In this document: in pieces, positions 47,212 to 56,265 of the stretch
Layout: each line of letters opens with the position of its first letter
How positions within the stretch are numbered: the first letter of the stretch is position 1
Assembly (NCBI RefSeq): GCF_022549355.1
Contig: NZ_JAKZGL010000014.1
Coordinates: forward strand, 19,401 to 83,400
Origin: Acinetobacter sp. NIPH 2699
Lineage (GTDB): Bacteria; Pseudomonadota; Gammaproteobacteria; Pseudomonadales; Moraxellaceae
DNA: 64,000 nucleotides
Direction of reading: 5' to 3'
Position numbers and translations under genes: made by a program
The notes under the pieces: model-generated
Told to the model about the DNA's origin: nothing
Seen by the model: the letters and a program-made list of their open reading frames with translations, nothing else
The model's database searches: none

Positions 47212-49521
47212 TTATTTGCTGCTCAACATCTTTTGATAGACATCCTTAAAGATCTCATAATCAATAAAACCATCATGTTCACTCTTTAATTTTTGAATGC
47301 TCTTCAACGACAGCTTATTTTTACGCGCATCAACGTACACATTGCCTAAAATATTTGATGTTTGTTCAAGTAATATTTTTTCCTCATTCGACACACCATT
47401 TTCATGTTCAAATTGAGTTTGATATTGCTTGGCAAATAACTGTTGTGGCTGCTTATATTGTGTTTGCAGTTTCTTCCATGCTTGGCGTTCTTGATCACCA
47501 TGCATCGCACCACTGACAATGCGATCAACCGACTCACCCAATTTATAATCAAACTGCTCATCGTCTTCTAGATGATGTTTCTTTTGTAAAGCCTCTATCG
47601 TTTTCAGCGCTGTACCTTGAGGGTTGTACACGTCTTCACTTGAATACCAATAGGCATAAACACTGGCGATTTCTTGCAGCTCTTGACTTGAATAACGTTG
47701 TACCACCTGAGGCGTACTTTCAACTAATTTGGCAATAAATACAGCTTTGTAGGTCTGCTCATACGAACGTGTAGCATCATAACGCTGTTCGGCAATCACT
47801 TTAAGCTGATCATCTAAAGACAATGTATATGGCTGCGCTGAGCGTTCCTGAATTGCAGTTTGTCCTAATTTTTCAGAAAAATTCCCAATCGCTTGTTCAA
47901 ACATTGAACCTTTACTGGTTTCAGACCATGTTTTAGCACGCTTTAACTGCACTTTATCAATCGGTGTCGCTTTACCATAATTGAGGATCTGCATATCCGC
48001 TTTAACGTTGACGCTGGATTTCAACTCTGGTGATGCGTAATTTAAATCATAATCCAATTGAATCGCACGCCCTTTCTCATCCAAGCCCACATCCATAATC
48101 AATGGGTTACGCTTGCCAGTCTGGAGTGCCTGATCAATTTCAGCTTGATGCTTGATCCACAGTGCTTTAAATGCTTGATCATCAATAAATTGATTTTGAT
48201 CGTATACTGCGAATACTTTTTCTAAGGTTTGTAATTTCTCAAAATAAGATATTAAAGTTGAGGAATTGGTTTGGGTTTGACCCAATGCATCAACCCCATA
48301 CATACTTTGGCAATACTGTACATCACCATAGGCTATTTTCGGTGTGGTTTGTAGTTTAAGACATTGCTCCGCGCTTAAACCACTTTCATACGCATCATCT
48401 GTCGCGGTTACATCAGCCACTTCTGTATCAGTATCTCGCACAGCTTGGCTCGCCTCTTCAGCAGTATCGGTATCAGCAGCATAATCCTCCTCTGCATCCT
48501 CAACACCAAAATGCTGATTCACCAAATGATAAAGCTGCTGACTCACCACGCTTGCATCATCTGCTGAGCTTTTCGACGGCCATGTCGAATCTGATTTTTT
48601 CACTTTCGACTTACTTGCTGCATCGACTTCATTTGCAACCAGTTTTTCTAAGCTCTGTTCATTAAAATTTAGAATGCTTTGCATCAAATATTTTTCATTC
48701 ACTTTGCCATACAAACTTGATTGCAGAATGACCTCTTCAATCGATGTTTTTAAGCGAATTTTTTCGACCACACCCGCGGCTTTATCCGCAGATGAGACCG
48801 GCAGTGCTTGGATATCGTTTTGGTCAGCCAAACGGTAATAAACCGCACTTGATGCCTTTACGTATTCAGCAAATTTTTTGTAATCCACCTGATTAAAGAG
48901 ATGCTGATATTTAGAGAAATCGAAATACGCTAGATTATTCTGATTATCTTTATTGACAAAGTACGGCATCAACGCAAAATAATTGATATAGAATTTATAA
49001 TCATTCAGATCAAGCACCATCGGTACTTTAGCCTGTACCAACAACGTTGGTTTTTCATAGCGTGCGGTTAAATTAAACGAACCGATTTTTTGACGATAAT
49101 GCACTGAACCATCATATTCAAATTGCATATCATTCAAGATCATGGCCATGCCTTGAATAAACTTATCAGCCTTAGTACCTCTATACGCTTTACTGTCTTC
49201 TGCCAGTGCAACATACAAAGCTTGTTTCTGTTGGCTATTTAAATTGATTTTTTGATCGCGTAAGTATTGCTCAACCTTTTGCTTTAATGCGGCATCTAAT
49301 GGCGCTGCCTGAGAGCGAGGAGCAGACTTATTTTGATCAAGCTCGACATGAACATTAAATTTTCCGCGATAATCATAACTCGGATATTCATACATTGCAT
49401 TGATACTATTGATCGCCTTTTGCTCTAAACTTGCTGAACCAGCATTGGTTTTAATGACATGTTGTGAGCAGGCTGATAGACTAAGCCCCAATAAACATAA
49501 AGTTAAATATTTTAAACGCAT
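47212..49521 (-). CDS. Large lipoprotein of unknown function
   Basis: 769 residues from the ATG at 49521. A lipoprotein signal peptide ends with lipobox LSAC and Cys18. A GTG five codons upstream is an alternative start. The body is mostly hydrophilic and helical, with an acidic linker (about 330-370, rich in Asp, Glu, Ala) and no enzyme motif that I recognise. The last 25 residues (EHDGFIDYEIFKDVYQKML) weakly resemble an EF-hand. Not assigned to a family. Confidence 0.75.
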   Translation of the reverse strand: MRLKYLTLCLLGLSLSACSQHVIKTNAGSASLEQKAINSINAMYEYPSYDYRGKFNVHVELDQNKSAPRSQAAPLDAALKQKVEQYLRDQKINLNSQQKQALYVALAEDSKAYRGTKADKFIQGMAMILNDMQFEYDGSVHYRQKIGSFNLTARYEKPTLLVQAKVPMVLDLNDYKFYINYFALMPYFVNKDNQNNLAYFDFSKYQHLFNQVDYKKFAEYVKASSAVYYRLADQNDIQALPVSSADKAAGVVEKIRLKTSIEEVILQSSLYGKVNEKYLMQSILNFNEQSLEKLVANEVDAASKSKVKKSDSTWPSKSSADDASVVSQQLYHLVNQHFGVEDAEEDYAADTDTAEEASQAVRDTDTEVADVTATDDAYESGLSAEQCLKLQTTPKIAYGDVQYCQSMYGVDALGQTQTNSSTLISYFEKLQTLEKVFAVYDQNQFIDDQAFKALWIKHQAEIDQALQTGKRNPLIMDVGLDEKGRAIQLDYDLNYASPELKSSVNVKADMQILNYGKATPIDKVQLKRAKTWSETSKGSMFEQAIGNFSEKLGQTAIQERSAQPYTLSLDDQLKVIAEQRYDATRSYEQTYKAVFIAKLVESTPQVVQRYSSQELQEIASVYAYWYSSEDVYNPQGTALKTIEALQKKHHLEDDEQFDYKLGESVDRIVSGAMHGDQERQAWKKLQTQYKQPQQLFAKQYQTQFEHENGVSNEEKILLEQTSNILGNVYVDARKNKLSLKSIQKLKSEHDGFIDYEIFKDVYQKMLSSK

Positions 49522-49760
49522 AGCTTTACCAAACACCTTTATATCGTTATATTTTCAAACATAAAATAGATCATTTTTCACATATAATATCTGTTAATAT
49601 TCTAATAGAAAACTGATTTTCATACGGACCACTTTCTTGTGGAATTCGCTTTTCTGACATTTTTTTCCTTAGGGTTTATCAATGTATTTTTATCACCATT
49701 ATGAATAATCAAAGTATCGAAACAGATAATCCAAAATGATTCCAATACAGGATTAAGATT

Positions 49761-51584
49761 ATGCCAGCTTATAAAGCCCCGCTCCGTGATGTTCGTTTCT
49801 TAATGAACGAAATGTTAGATTATCCAGCACATTACCAAACTTTAGCAAGTGGTCAAAATGCCGATGCTGAAACTGTTGATATGATTCTTGAAGGTGCGGC
49901 AGATTACTGCGAAAACGTACTTTCACCACTCAACCAGTCAGGCGATGAAGAAGGCTGTACCTTCAACAATGGTGAAGTAACAACACCTAAAGGCTTCAAA
50001 GAAGCGTATGACCAATTCGTTATGGGTGGTTGGCAAGGTCTTTCGTATCCAGAAGAGTTTGGTGGCCAAGGCTTACCAATGTCTTTAAACCTAATCAAAT
50101 CTGAAATGATGGGAACGGCTAACTGGTCATTCACCATGTATCCAGGTTTGAGCACAGGTTGTATGAACACCATCATGCAATTTGGTACAGATGAGCAAAA
50201 AAATACCTACATGCCTAAACTGGTTGAAGGAACTTGGTCTGGTACGATGTGCTTGACTGAACCTCAATGTGGTACAGACTTAGGTCAGGTTAAAACCAAA
50301 GCAGAGCCTCAAGCAGATGGTACGTATAAACTTTCTGGTACTAAAATCTTCATCTCTGCGGGTGAACACGATCTAACAGAAAACATTATTCACATCGTTC
50401 TTGCTCGTCTTCCAGATGCACCAGCAGGTACACGTGGTATTTCATTATTCATCGTGCCTAAATTCATCCCGACTGCGGATGGTGGTATAGGTGAACGTAA
50501 TACTGTTTCTTGTGGTTCAATTGAACACAAGATGGGGATTAAAGCCTCTGCAACAGCAGTACTCAACTTTGATAATGCAACAGGTTACTTAATCGGTGAA
50601 ATCAACAAAGGTTTACATGCAATGTTTACCTTTATGAACACTGCACGTATTGGTACTGCGGTTCAAGGTATTGCTCACGCTGAACTTTCTTTCCAAGGTG
50701 CGTTACCTTATGCAAAAGACCGTATGTCGATGCGCGCGCTTTCAGGTAAAAAAGAACCTGAGCGTGTAGGTGATGCGATTATTCACCATGCTGACGTACG
50801 TCGCCTGCTGTTAACGCAAAAAGCGATTGCTGAAGGTGGTCGTTCAATGATCTACCATGCAGCTAAAATTGCAGACAAAATGACAGATGCCTTAGTAAAT
50901 GGTGATCAAGCGGCTTATGAAGCGCATGATGACAAACTTGGTTTCTATACCCCGATTCTAAAAGGCTTCTTAACTGAACTTGGTTTAGAATCTGCAAATA
51001 ATGGTATGCAAGTTTTTGGTGGCCATGGCTATATCCGTGAATGGGGTATGGAACAGATCGCACGTGATGCACGTATCTCAACTTTGTACGAAGGTACTAC
51101 AGGCATTCAAGCACTTGATTTACTCGGTCGTAAAGTTCTTTTAAGTTCAAAAGGTAAAGTGGTTCGTGACTATACTGCTGAAATCTTAAAGTTCTGTGCA
51201 ACACATGCACGTAACAAGTACTTACGTCGTTTTGCTTGGGACTTGACTAAGCTTTGCGCACAGTGGAATACCTTGACTGTTCGTATCATGCTTGCTGCAC
51301 GTAAGGATCGTGACATCGTTTCTTCAGCGTCTGCTGACTTCTTGATGTTCTCTGGCTACGTGATGATGGCTTACTTCTGGGCACAACAAGCCGTGATTGC
51401 TTCTGAGAAATTAGAAGCAGGTAATGGGATCGAAACACCAGAATTCTATAAAGCAAAAATCAAAGTTGCTGATTTCTATTTCGATCGCTTGTTGCCACGT
51501 GCTCAAGGTCATGCAGAATCAATGGTATCGACTTCACGTACCTTGACTTCACTTGCACCTGAACACTTCAGCTTCGATTACTAA
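49761..51584 (+). CDS. Acyl-CoA dehydrogenase, large FadE-like form
   Basis: FAD-dependent alpha,beta-dehydrogenation of an acyl-CoA. 607 residues: helical N-domain, beta-domain with MCLTEPQCGTDLGQVKTKA, GTKIFISAGEHD, and a C-domain with GGHGYIREWGMEQIARDARI and YEGTTGIQALDLLGRK. A C-terminal extension of about 130 residues matches the long type with a further alpha-helical domain. Chain length is not predictable. The promoter must lie in 49537-49760. Confidence 0.92.
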   Translation: MPAYKAPLRDVRFLMNEMLDYPAHYQTLASGQNADAETVDMILEGAADYCENVLSPLNQSGDEEGCTFNNGEVTTPKGFKEAYDQFVMGGWQGLSYPEEFGGQGLPMSLNLIKSEMMGTANWSFTMYPGLSTGCMNTIMQFGTDEQKNTYMPKLVEGTWSGTMCLTEPQCGTDLGQVKTKAEPQADGTYKLSGTKIFISAGEHDLTENIIHIVLARLPDAPAGTRGISLFIVPKFIPTADGGIGERNTVSCGSIEHKMGIKASATAVLNFDNATGYLIGEINKGLHAMFTFMNTARIGTAVQGIAHAELSFQGALPYAKDRMSMRALSGKKEPERVGDAIIHHADVRRLLLTQKAIAEGGRSMIYHAAKIADKMTDALVNGDQAAYEAHDDKLGFYTPILKGFLTELGLESANNGMQVFGGHGYIREWGMEQIARDARISTLYEGTTGIQALDLLGRKVLLSSKGKVVRDYTAEILKFCATHARNKYLRRFAWDLTKLCAQWNTLTVRIMLAARKDRDIVSSASADFLMFSGYVMMAYFWAQQAVIASEKLEAGNGIETPEFYKAKIKVADFYFDRLLPRAQGHAESMVSTSRTLTSLAPEHFSFDY

Positions 51585-51594
51585 TCTGAACTGT

Positions 51595-51626
51595 AAAAAA
51601 GAGCGCGATATGCGCTCTTTTTTTTA
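51595..51626 (+). terminator. Bidirectional terminator
   Basis: Stem GAGCGC / GCGCTC extended by A6 and T8 runs, between the dehydrogenase gene and the convergent lipoprotein gene. Confidence 0.88.
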
Positions 51627-51632
51627 CTCACT

Positions 51633-52298
51633 CTATTCTATCTTTTTAAAGACATAGGCTTTTTGAGGAAATGGGTATTCTTTAAAGAACTTGCGGTTTT
51701 CTCCATTATTGCCATTCCAAATTTTATCTAGATTTAAAACCAAATCTTGATTTTGGTTAATTTTATAATACAAGCTAATATTCGCAGCATCACAACGAAC
51801 CATGATTTCGTTCAGCTCTTCATGCGCATACCATTGCACTTGTTTACAGGTTTGTTCGATCTTTGCAACATTCTGAGAAGAATCTGCCCCTAAGCGGCCA
51901 AAACTGGTATTAATCCAATACACCGAGCCGTCTTCTAACAGATTCAAAATATAATCTGCTTCTTTTTCGTGGTTCACACAACCCGCAAAAGCATCGGTAC
52001 ACGGAATACGAGCATGATAACGACCAACATAAGTCAGACTGGTTTCAGAAGGCTGGGTTAAGTTACGTTGCCCAGTGCCCGAGTACGGCAAAGTTGCTTG
52101 CCCCGCAATTTTAGTTAATGGCATCCCATTATCCGTTAATGAAGGCTGCTCATCCTGTACAACACTCTCATGAGTTGATTGCACCTGGATTTGTTTAACG
52201 GATTCTGAATGATCACGATCGCACCCACTCAGACCGAGACTCAATACACATCCTATACCCACATACTGTAGTAACAACCACCTGAACTGCATATCCAC
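51633..52298 (-). CDS. NlpE-like lipoprotein
   Basis: 221 residues. A lipoprotein signal ends at lipobox GLSGC (Cys26). The region YVGRYHARIPCTDAFAGC, LNLLEDGSVYWINTSFGR resembles the N-terminal domain of NlpE (YxGxLPCxDC, LxLxxDGxY), but the CxxC is spread to CTDAFAGC. NlpE senses envelope stress and copper in E. coli; function here is inferred only from this similarity. Confidence 0.6.
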   Translation of the reverse strand: MDMQFRWLLLQYVGIGCVLSLGLSGCDRDHSESVKQIQVQSTHESVVQDEQPSLTDNGMPLTKIAGQATLPYSGTGQRNLTQPSETSLTYVGRYHARIPCTDAFAGCVNHEKEADYILNLLEDGSVYWINTSFGRLGADSSQNVAKIEQTCKQVQWYAHEELNEIMVRCDAANISLYYKINQNQDLVLNLDKIWNGNNGENRKFFKEYPFPQKAYVFKKIE

Positions 52299-52646
52299 AA
52301 ATCTCTAACATCAACATCGTTATCGACGAAACCAACCTGAACTACTCCAAATATCTTGGAGAGTATAAAGAACATAGAATGTATCTATTCTCTACGTCCA
52401 TATCATGGACTATTGAAGGAACGACAATAAAACTGAATCATAAGGTGACAAAGCAGTCTGCTTTAAGTCGGTGCATTTTAGGCGATACTGCTGATTTTTC
52501 CAGCAGAATTTTACACAACGTAACCAATCTCTTCTCTATTTAAACTTTAAAAAAAGATATATCGCCCCTATTTCTTAATAGACAGCAACCTACATATCAA
52601 TATGTCTTTTCTGCTGTCATTTCATTACGTTAAGGAGAAAAATTCG
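52299..52646. other. Intergenic region before the PspC gene
   Basis: 348 bases between divergent genes. Several small hairpins: CTCCAA / TTGGAG at about 52354-52370, GTCCAT / ATGGAC near 52398-52412, CTGCTG / CAGCAG near 52487-52505. No ORF of interest and no strong promoter seen. Confidence 0.5.
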
Positions 52647-52916
52647 ATGACCAATACTGGTTTATATCGCTCAAACCAAAAAAGCATGATCGCAGGTGTA
52701 ATGGGCGGTATTGCTGAACGTTTTGGTTGGAACGCAAATTTACTACGCTTGATCTTTGTTGTGATCTCAATTCTCAGTGCTGCTTTTCCTGGTATTTTAG
52801 TGTATCTGATTTTATGGTTGGTCATTCCCAAAAAGCAGGCTACAGGTGTAGAACATATACAAAATTATCAGCAACCTGTAAAAACTATTTATGATGATCA
52901 AAGCATAAAACGTTAA
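52647..52916 (+). CDS. PspC-domain membrane protein
   Basis: 89 residues from the ATG at 52647, which has TAAGGAG 9 bases ahead; a longer frame from 52602 lacks such a site. PspC domain: MIAGVMGGIAERFGWNANLLRLIFVV followed by a hydrophobic span FPGILVYLILWLVIP. PspC proteins help sense membrane stress; no other psp genes are nearby. Confidence 0.85.
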   Translation: MTNTGLYRSNQKSMIAGVMGGIAERFGWNANLLRLIFVVISILSAAFPGILVYLILWLVIPKKQATGVEHIQNYQQPVKTIYDDQSIKR

Positions 52917-52937
52917 TTCATTTTTCCATTTTTGGTC

Positions 52938-52981
52938 GCTACGGTTGCATTTACCCCGAATACAACCGTAGCTTTTTTTTA
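52938..52981 (+). terminator. Terminator after the PspC gene
   Basis: Stem GCTACGGTTG / CAACCGTAGC with a 15-base loop and a T8 run (52973-52980). Confidence 0.85.
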
Positions 52982-52987
52982 TCCAAA

Positions 52988-54091
52988 TTAAAGTAACTGA
53001 CGACTCAATTGTTGTTGCAAGGCAGCAATCATATCGGCACGACTGATCATTCCGATCAAACGTTGATTCTCAACGACAGGGATATAGTTAAATGACTTCT
53101 CTACAAAATAAGGCACTAAGTCCTGAATCGGTTGTAATGGATCAACAGTCACCACTCTTCGACTCATAATTTGCCGAACATAGTGCTGCCAAGAATTCCT
53201 CGGATCAGTGGCGCTTTTAAACCATTCAACCACTTCATATAAAGCCAGTGTACCTACAAGCTTTTGTTCACTATTGACCACAGGTAAACTCATTAAATTG
53301 ACCGCTTTGAACTTATCCAAAGCCTGATGAATATCATCGTCTTCATGTAGTTTAATGACATCTCGACTCATAATATCTTGGCAAACGAAGCTATTGAGCA
53401 AACGCCCATGTGCCCGCTCTTGTGCATCCAAAATAATCTTTTCTAAGTCATATTGACTAATATCAAGTAGTTCAGTGTGCTGTTCTAAAGCATATTCAAT
53501 ATCTTTCGGTTGAATCGATACTTTCTGTGTAGGGGTCGGATCTTTGCTGCGCGCATTGACATGCGCTGTCATTGGATAATGTCGTCCAATTAGACGATTA
53601 AAAAACACCGCAAATAACAACAATAAAATTGAATTTAATAACACTGGATACAGCACAAAATAGAAGCCTAAACGCTGAACCGCCTCCCCCCCTAATACCG
53701 CCGTAATCGCAACTGCCCCACTGGGCGGATGCAAGGAGTCCGTCGTCATCATCACAAAAATCGCCAGACCAACGGCCACACTAAATGCTGTGGTTAAATC
53801 TGGCAACCATTGAACACAAGCAACACCGATCACCCCAGCCAACGTATTACCGACGATCACATTCCATGGTTGAGCCAAAGGACTATTCGGTACAGCAAAG
53901 AGCAATACGGATGACGCGCCCATCGGTGCGATATACCATGCATTCATTCCACCGAGTACATACCAACTGATGAATGACGATATGGCCAAACCGCATAACG
54001 CACCAAATCCTGAAAATAGGCGCTCTTTCAGCGGAAGGATTTTATAATTGGGTTTTAGGAAGTTTAGCCAGTCAGATTGAGTAAAGCTCAC
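52988..54091 (-). CDS. HPP-family membrane protein with two CBS domains
   Basis: 367 residues. The N-terminal HPP domain (about 20-175) has four to five membrane segments and the name motif SLHPPSGAVA. The C-terminal half has two CBS domains (QDIMSRDVIKLHEDDD and RQIMSRRVVTVDPLQP), which bind adenine nucleotides in other proteins. HPP domains are linked to nitrite transport in some species; the role in this CBS form is not established. Confidence 0.85.
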   Translation of the reverse strand: MSFTQSDWLNFLKPNYKILPLKERLFSGFGALCGLAISSFISWYVLGGMNAWYIAPMGASSVLLFAVPNSPLAQPWNVIVGNTLAGVIGVACVQWLPDLTTAFSVAVGLAIFVMMTTDSLHPPSGAVAITAVLGGEAVQRLGFYFVLYPVLLNSILLLLFAVFFNRLIGRHYPMTAHVNARSKDPTPTQKVSIQPKDIEYALEQHTELLDISQYDLEKIILDAQERAHGRLLNSFVCQDIMSRDVIKLHEDDDIHQALDKFKAVNLMSLPVVNSEQKLVGTLALYEVVEWFKSATDPRNSWQHYVRQIMSRRVVTVDPLQPIQDLVPYFVEKSFNYIPVVENQRLIGMISRADMIAALQQQLSRQLL

Positions 54092-54744
54092 AATGCACCT
54101 TGCTGAAATCGTATTGTCTTTGAGTGGTTGTGGCAGTATACACTCAAGTCTTTATAAGATACATTCTAGTTACACCTTAAAATAAGAGACACTTACTTAC
54201 CGAAAAGCCGCTGAATCAGCTTGAAAAAAATGTCATAGAATTAGACCAAAGCCCAATGTACTCAAACTAAAAAACGTATTATATAAAATTGCCCAAATGG
54301 CCCATTTATAAAAGAAATAAATATCACCTAGATTTTTATCAAAAAACTAAATATCACTTATCGCTTAAATACCCTAAAATCCAAACGTTCAAAAACTGGA
54401 CAGCAACGCCCTCTGGACTTTCGTTCACAGTTTCGAACATGCTTTGAAGCAAGATACAACGCTGCTGGGAAAAGTTTAATCGAAGGTTTATACATGTTGA
54501 ATCGGGTTTATTCATCAATGGTAGACTTTCCAAAATCGAATCTTTTATTGACCAGCAAAAACTTAGTCTCATCATCCGCACACTTTTAGCCTGACTTGGA
54601 TCTATGCATTAGGCAAGAAGTACACGGATTTAAAAAAATTTACATGGATGATAGAAGTTAGCATTTACTATTGATTCGCTAAAAATATAGTTACGCTGTC
54701 ATGTGAAATTTCATGACAAATAACAACACGAATAAGGATATTGT
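54092..54744. other. Long intergenic region with a decayed ORF
   Basis: 653 bases between the HPP-CBS gene and the SLC13-type gene. The right part holds the remnant listed at 54271-54594. The left part (54092-54270) and the last 150 bases are AT-rich with no gene seen. The SLC13 promoter should be in 54650-54740. Confidence 0.5.
54271..54594 (+). pseudogene. Decayed ORF, function unknown
   Basis: One frame is open from 54271 to a stop at 54592-54594 except for a single TGA at 54445-54447. Its 3' half (FNRRFIHVESGLFINGRLSK then IESFIDQQKLSLIIRTLLA) looks coding. A middle stretch in another frame (LDSNALWTFVHSFEHALKQD) also looks coding, suggesting two shifts as well. No family recognised. Confidence 0.35.
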
Positions 54745-56160
54745 ATGAATGTTCCCCATCTTGAAACACCAACCAATACAATGCCTAAGGGCTTATTACG
54801 TGGTTGGATTATTATTGTAATTTCAGCTTTGCTGTCATTTGGTTTATATCAGATCTTGCCTTACGATGAAAATGCCAATAAAGGGCTGAGTTTATTATTA
54901 TTTATTGGCATTCTTTGGCTTACAGAAGCTATTCACATTACGATTACCGCCTTACTTGTTCCTATCTTAGCCGTTTTAGTCGGCATGCCTAGTGCTGGAA
55001 GCAATGATGAGCTTAGCCCTATTACCACAACTAAGGCACTTAGTACTTTTGCTGATCCAATTATCTTTCTATTCTTTGGGGGGTTTGCATTAGCTACAGC
55101 CTTACATGTGCAAAAGCTTGATCGAAAAATTGCAATGTGGATTATCGCTTTATCACGCGGACATTTAGGTGTAGCTGTTTTATCTATCTGTTTAGTAACT
55201 GCTGTTTTGTCGATGTGGATTTCTAATACAGCAACAGCCGCAATGATGCTTCCACTTGCATTAGGTTTACTCTCTCATTTTGATGCAGTTAAAGAACGTA
55301 AAACCTTTGTATTTATCTTATTAGGTATTGCTTATTCCGCCAGTATTGGTGGTTTAGGCACGTTGGTAGGCTCACCTCCAAATGCCATCGCAGCTAAAGC
55401 ACTAGGTTATGACTTTTCTGACTGGATGAAAGTAGGTCTACCAATGATGCTTATCATTTTTCCAGCAATGTTAGTCAGTCTATACATCGTTTTACGTCCA
55501 AAATTAAATCATCGGATTGAGTTCAAAACTGAAATTATTCCTTGGAATCGTAATCGTATTCTAACGATGGTTGTATTTAGTGTTACAGCTTTCGCGTGGA
55601 TCTTTGGTAAAAGCATCAGTGAACAATTTGGGATTAGTCAGCCAGATACATGGATCGCAATCCTAGCCGCTTGTATGGTTGTCGTTTTGGGTATCGCAAC
55701 ATGGAAAGATGTTGCAGACAACACTGATTGGGGTGTTTTAATGCTGTTTGGTGGTGGCTTAACATTAAGTGCTGTGCTGAAAGATTCAGGATCATCGTTG
55801 GTTCTAGGTCAAACACTTGCTAACGCTTTTGGTGATGCCTCTCCATTTTTAGTGATTGTGATCGTTGCTGCTTTCATTATTTTCTTAACAGAATTTACCA
55901 GTAACACAGCTTCGGCCGCCTTGCTCGTTCCTGTATTTGCAGCAATTGCTGATCAAATGGGATTACCAAAAGAGATCCTTGTCGTCGTTATTGGTATTGG
56001 TGCTTCTTGTGCCTTTATGCTTCCTGTTGCGACTCCACCAAATGCAATTGTATTTGGGACTGGGCATATTAAACAAAGCGAGATGATGAGGGTTGGTTTT
56101 ATATTAAATGTTCTCTGTGTGGCACTCGTTTCAGTTTTTATTTATTGGTTCTTCATTTAA
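54745..56160 (+). CDS. SLC13/DASS-family anion permease
   Basis: 471 residues with about 11 membrane segments. Two sodium-site motifs are visible: SNTATAAMMLPLALG in the first half and SNTASAALLVPVFAAIA in the second, each preceded by a hairpin, plus the family end motif TPPNAIVFGTGHI. Members carry dicarboxylates, citrate or sulfate with Na+. The SNT motifs favour a dicarboxylate carrier, but the substrate is not certain. Confidence 0.9.
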   Translation: MNVPHLETPTNTMPKGLLRGWIIIVISALLSFGLYQILPYDENANKGLSLLLFIGILWLTEAIHITITALLVPILAVLVGMPSAGSNDELSPITTTKALSTFADPIIFLFFGGFALATALHVQKLDRKIAMWIIALSRGHLGVAVLSICLVTAVLSMWISNTATAAMMLPLALGLLSHFDAVKERKTFVFILLGIAYSASIGGLGTLVGSPPNAIAAKALGYDFSDWMKVGLPMMLIIFPAMLVSLYIVLRPKLNHRIEFKTEIIPWNRNRILTMVVFSVTAFAWIFGKSISEQFGISQPDTWIAILAACMVVVLGIATWKDVADNTDWGVLMLFGGGLTLSAVLKDSGSSLVLGQTLANAFGDASPFLVIVIVAAFIIFLTEFTSNTASAALLVPVFAAIADQMGLPKEILVVVIGIGASCAFMLPVATPPNAIVFGTGHIKQSEMMRVGFILNVLCVALVSVFIYWFFI

Positions 56161-56164
56161 TTTT

Positions 56165-56187
56165 AAAGCGCTTCGGCGCTTTTTTAT
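56165..56187 (+). terminator. Terminator of the SLC13-type gene
   Basis: Stem AAAGCGC / GCGCTTT closed by a stable TTCG tetraloop, with a T-run. Confidence 0.9.
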
Positions 56188-56216
56188 TTGCACGGTATCT
56201 TGAGCATTCATACACT

Positions 56217-56252
56217 AAAAAAGCAAACAGCCAAATTCAACTGTTTGCTTTT
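56217..56252 (-). terminator. Terminator of the AztD-like gene
   Basis: Stem AAAAGCAAACAG / CTGTTTGCTTTT, 10-base loop; lies 13 bases after the minus-strand stop. Confidence 0.82.
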
Positions 56253-56265
56253 CCTTCATATAAAG

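Noticed and set aside
54354..54581. 75-residue minus-strand ORF in the gap before the SLC13-type gene
   Set aside because: The plus-strand frame over the same bases reads more like protein, so this is likely its shadow.
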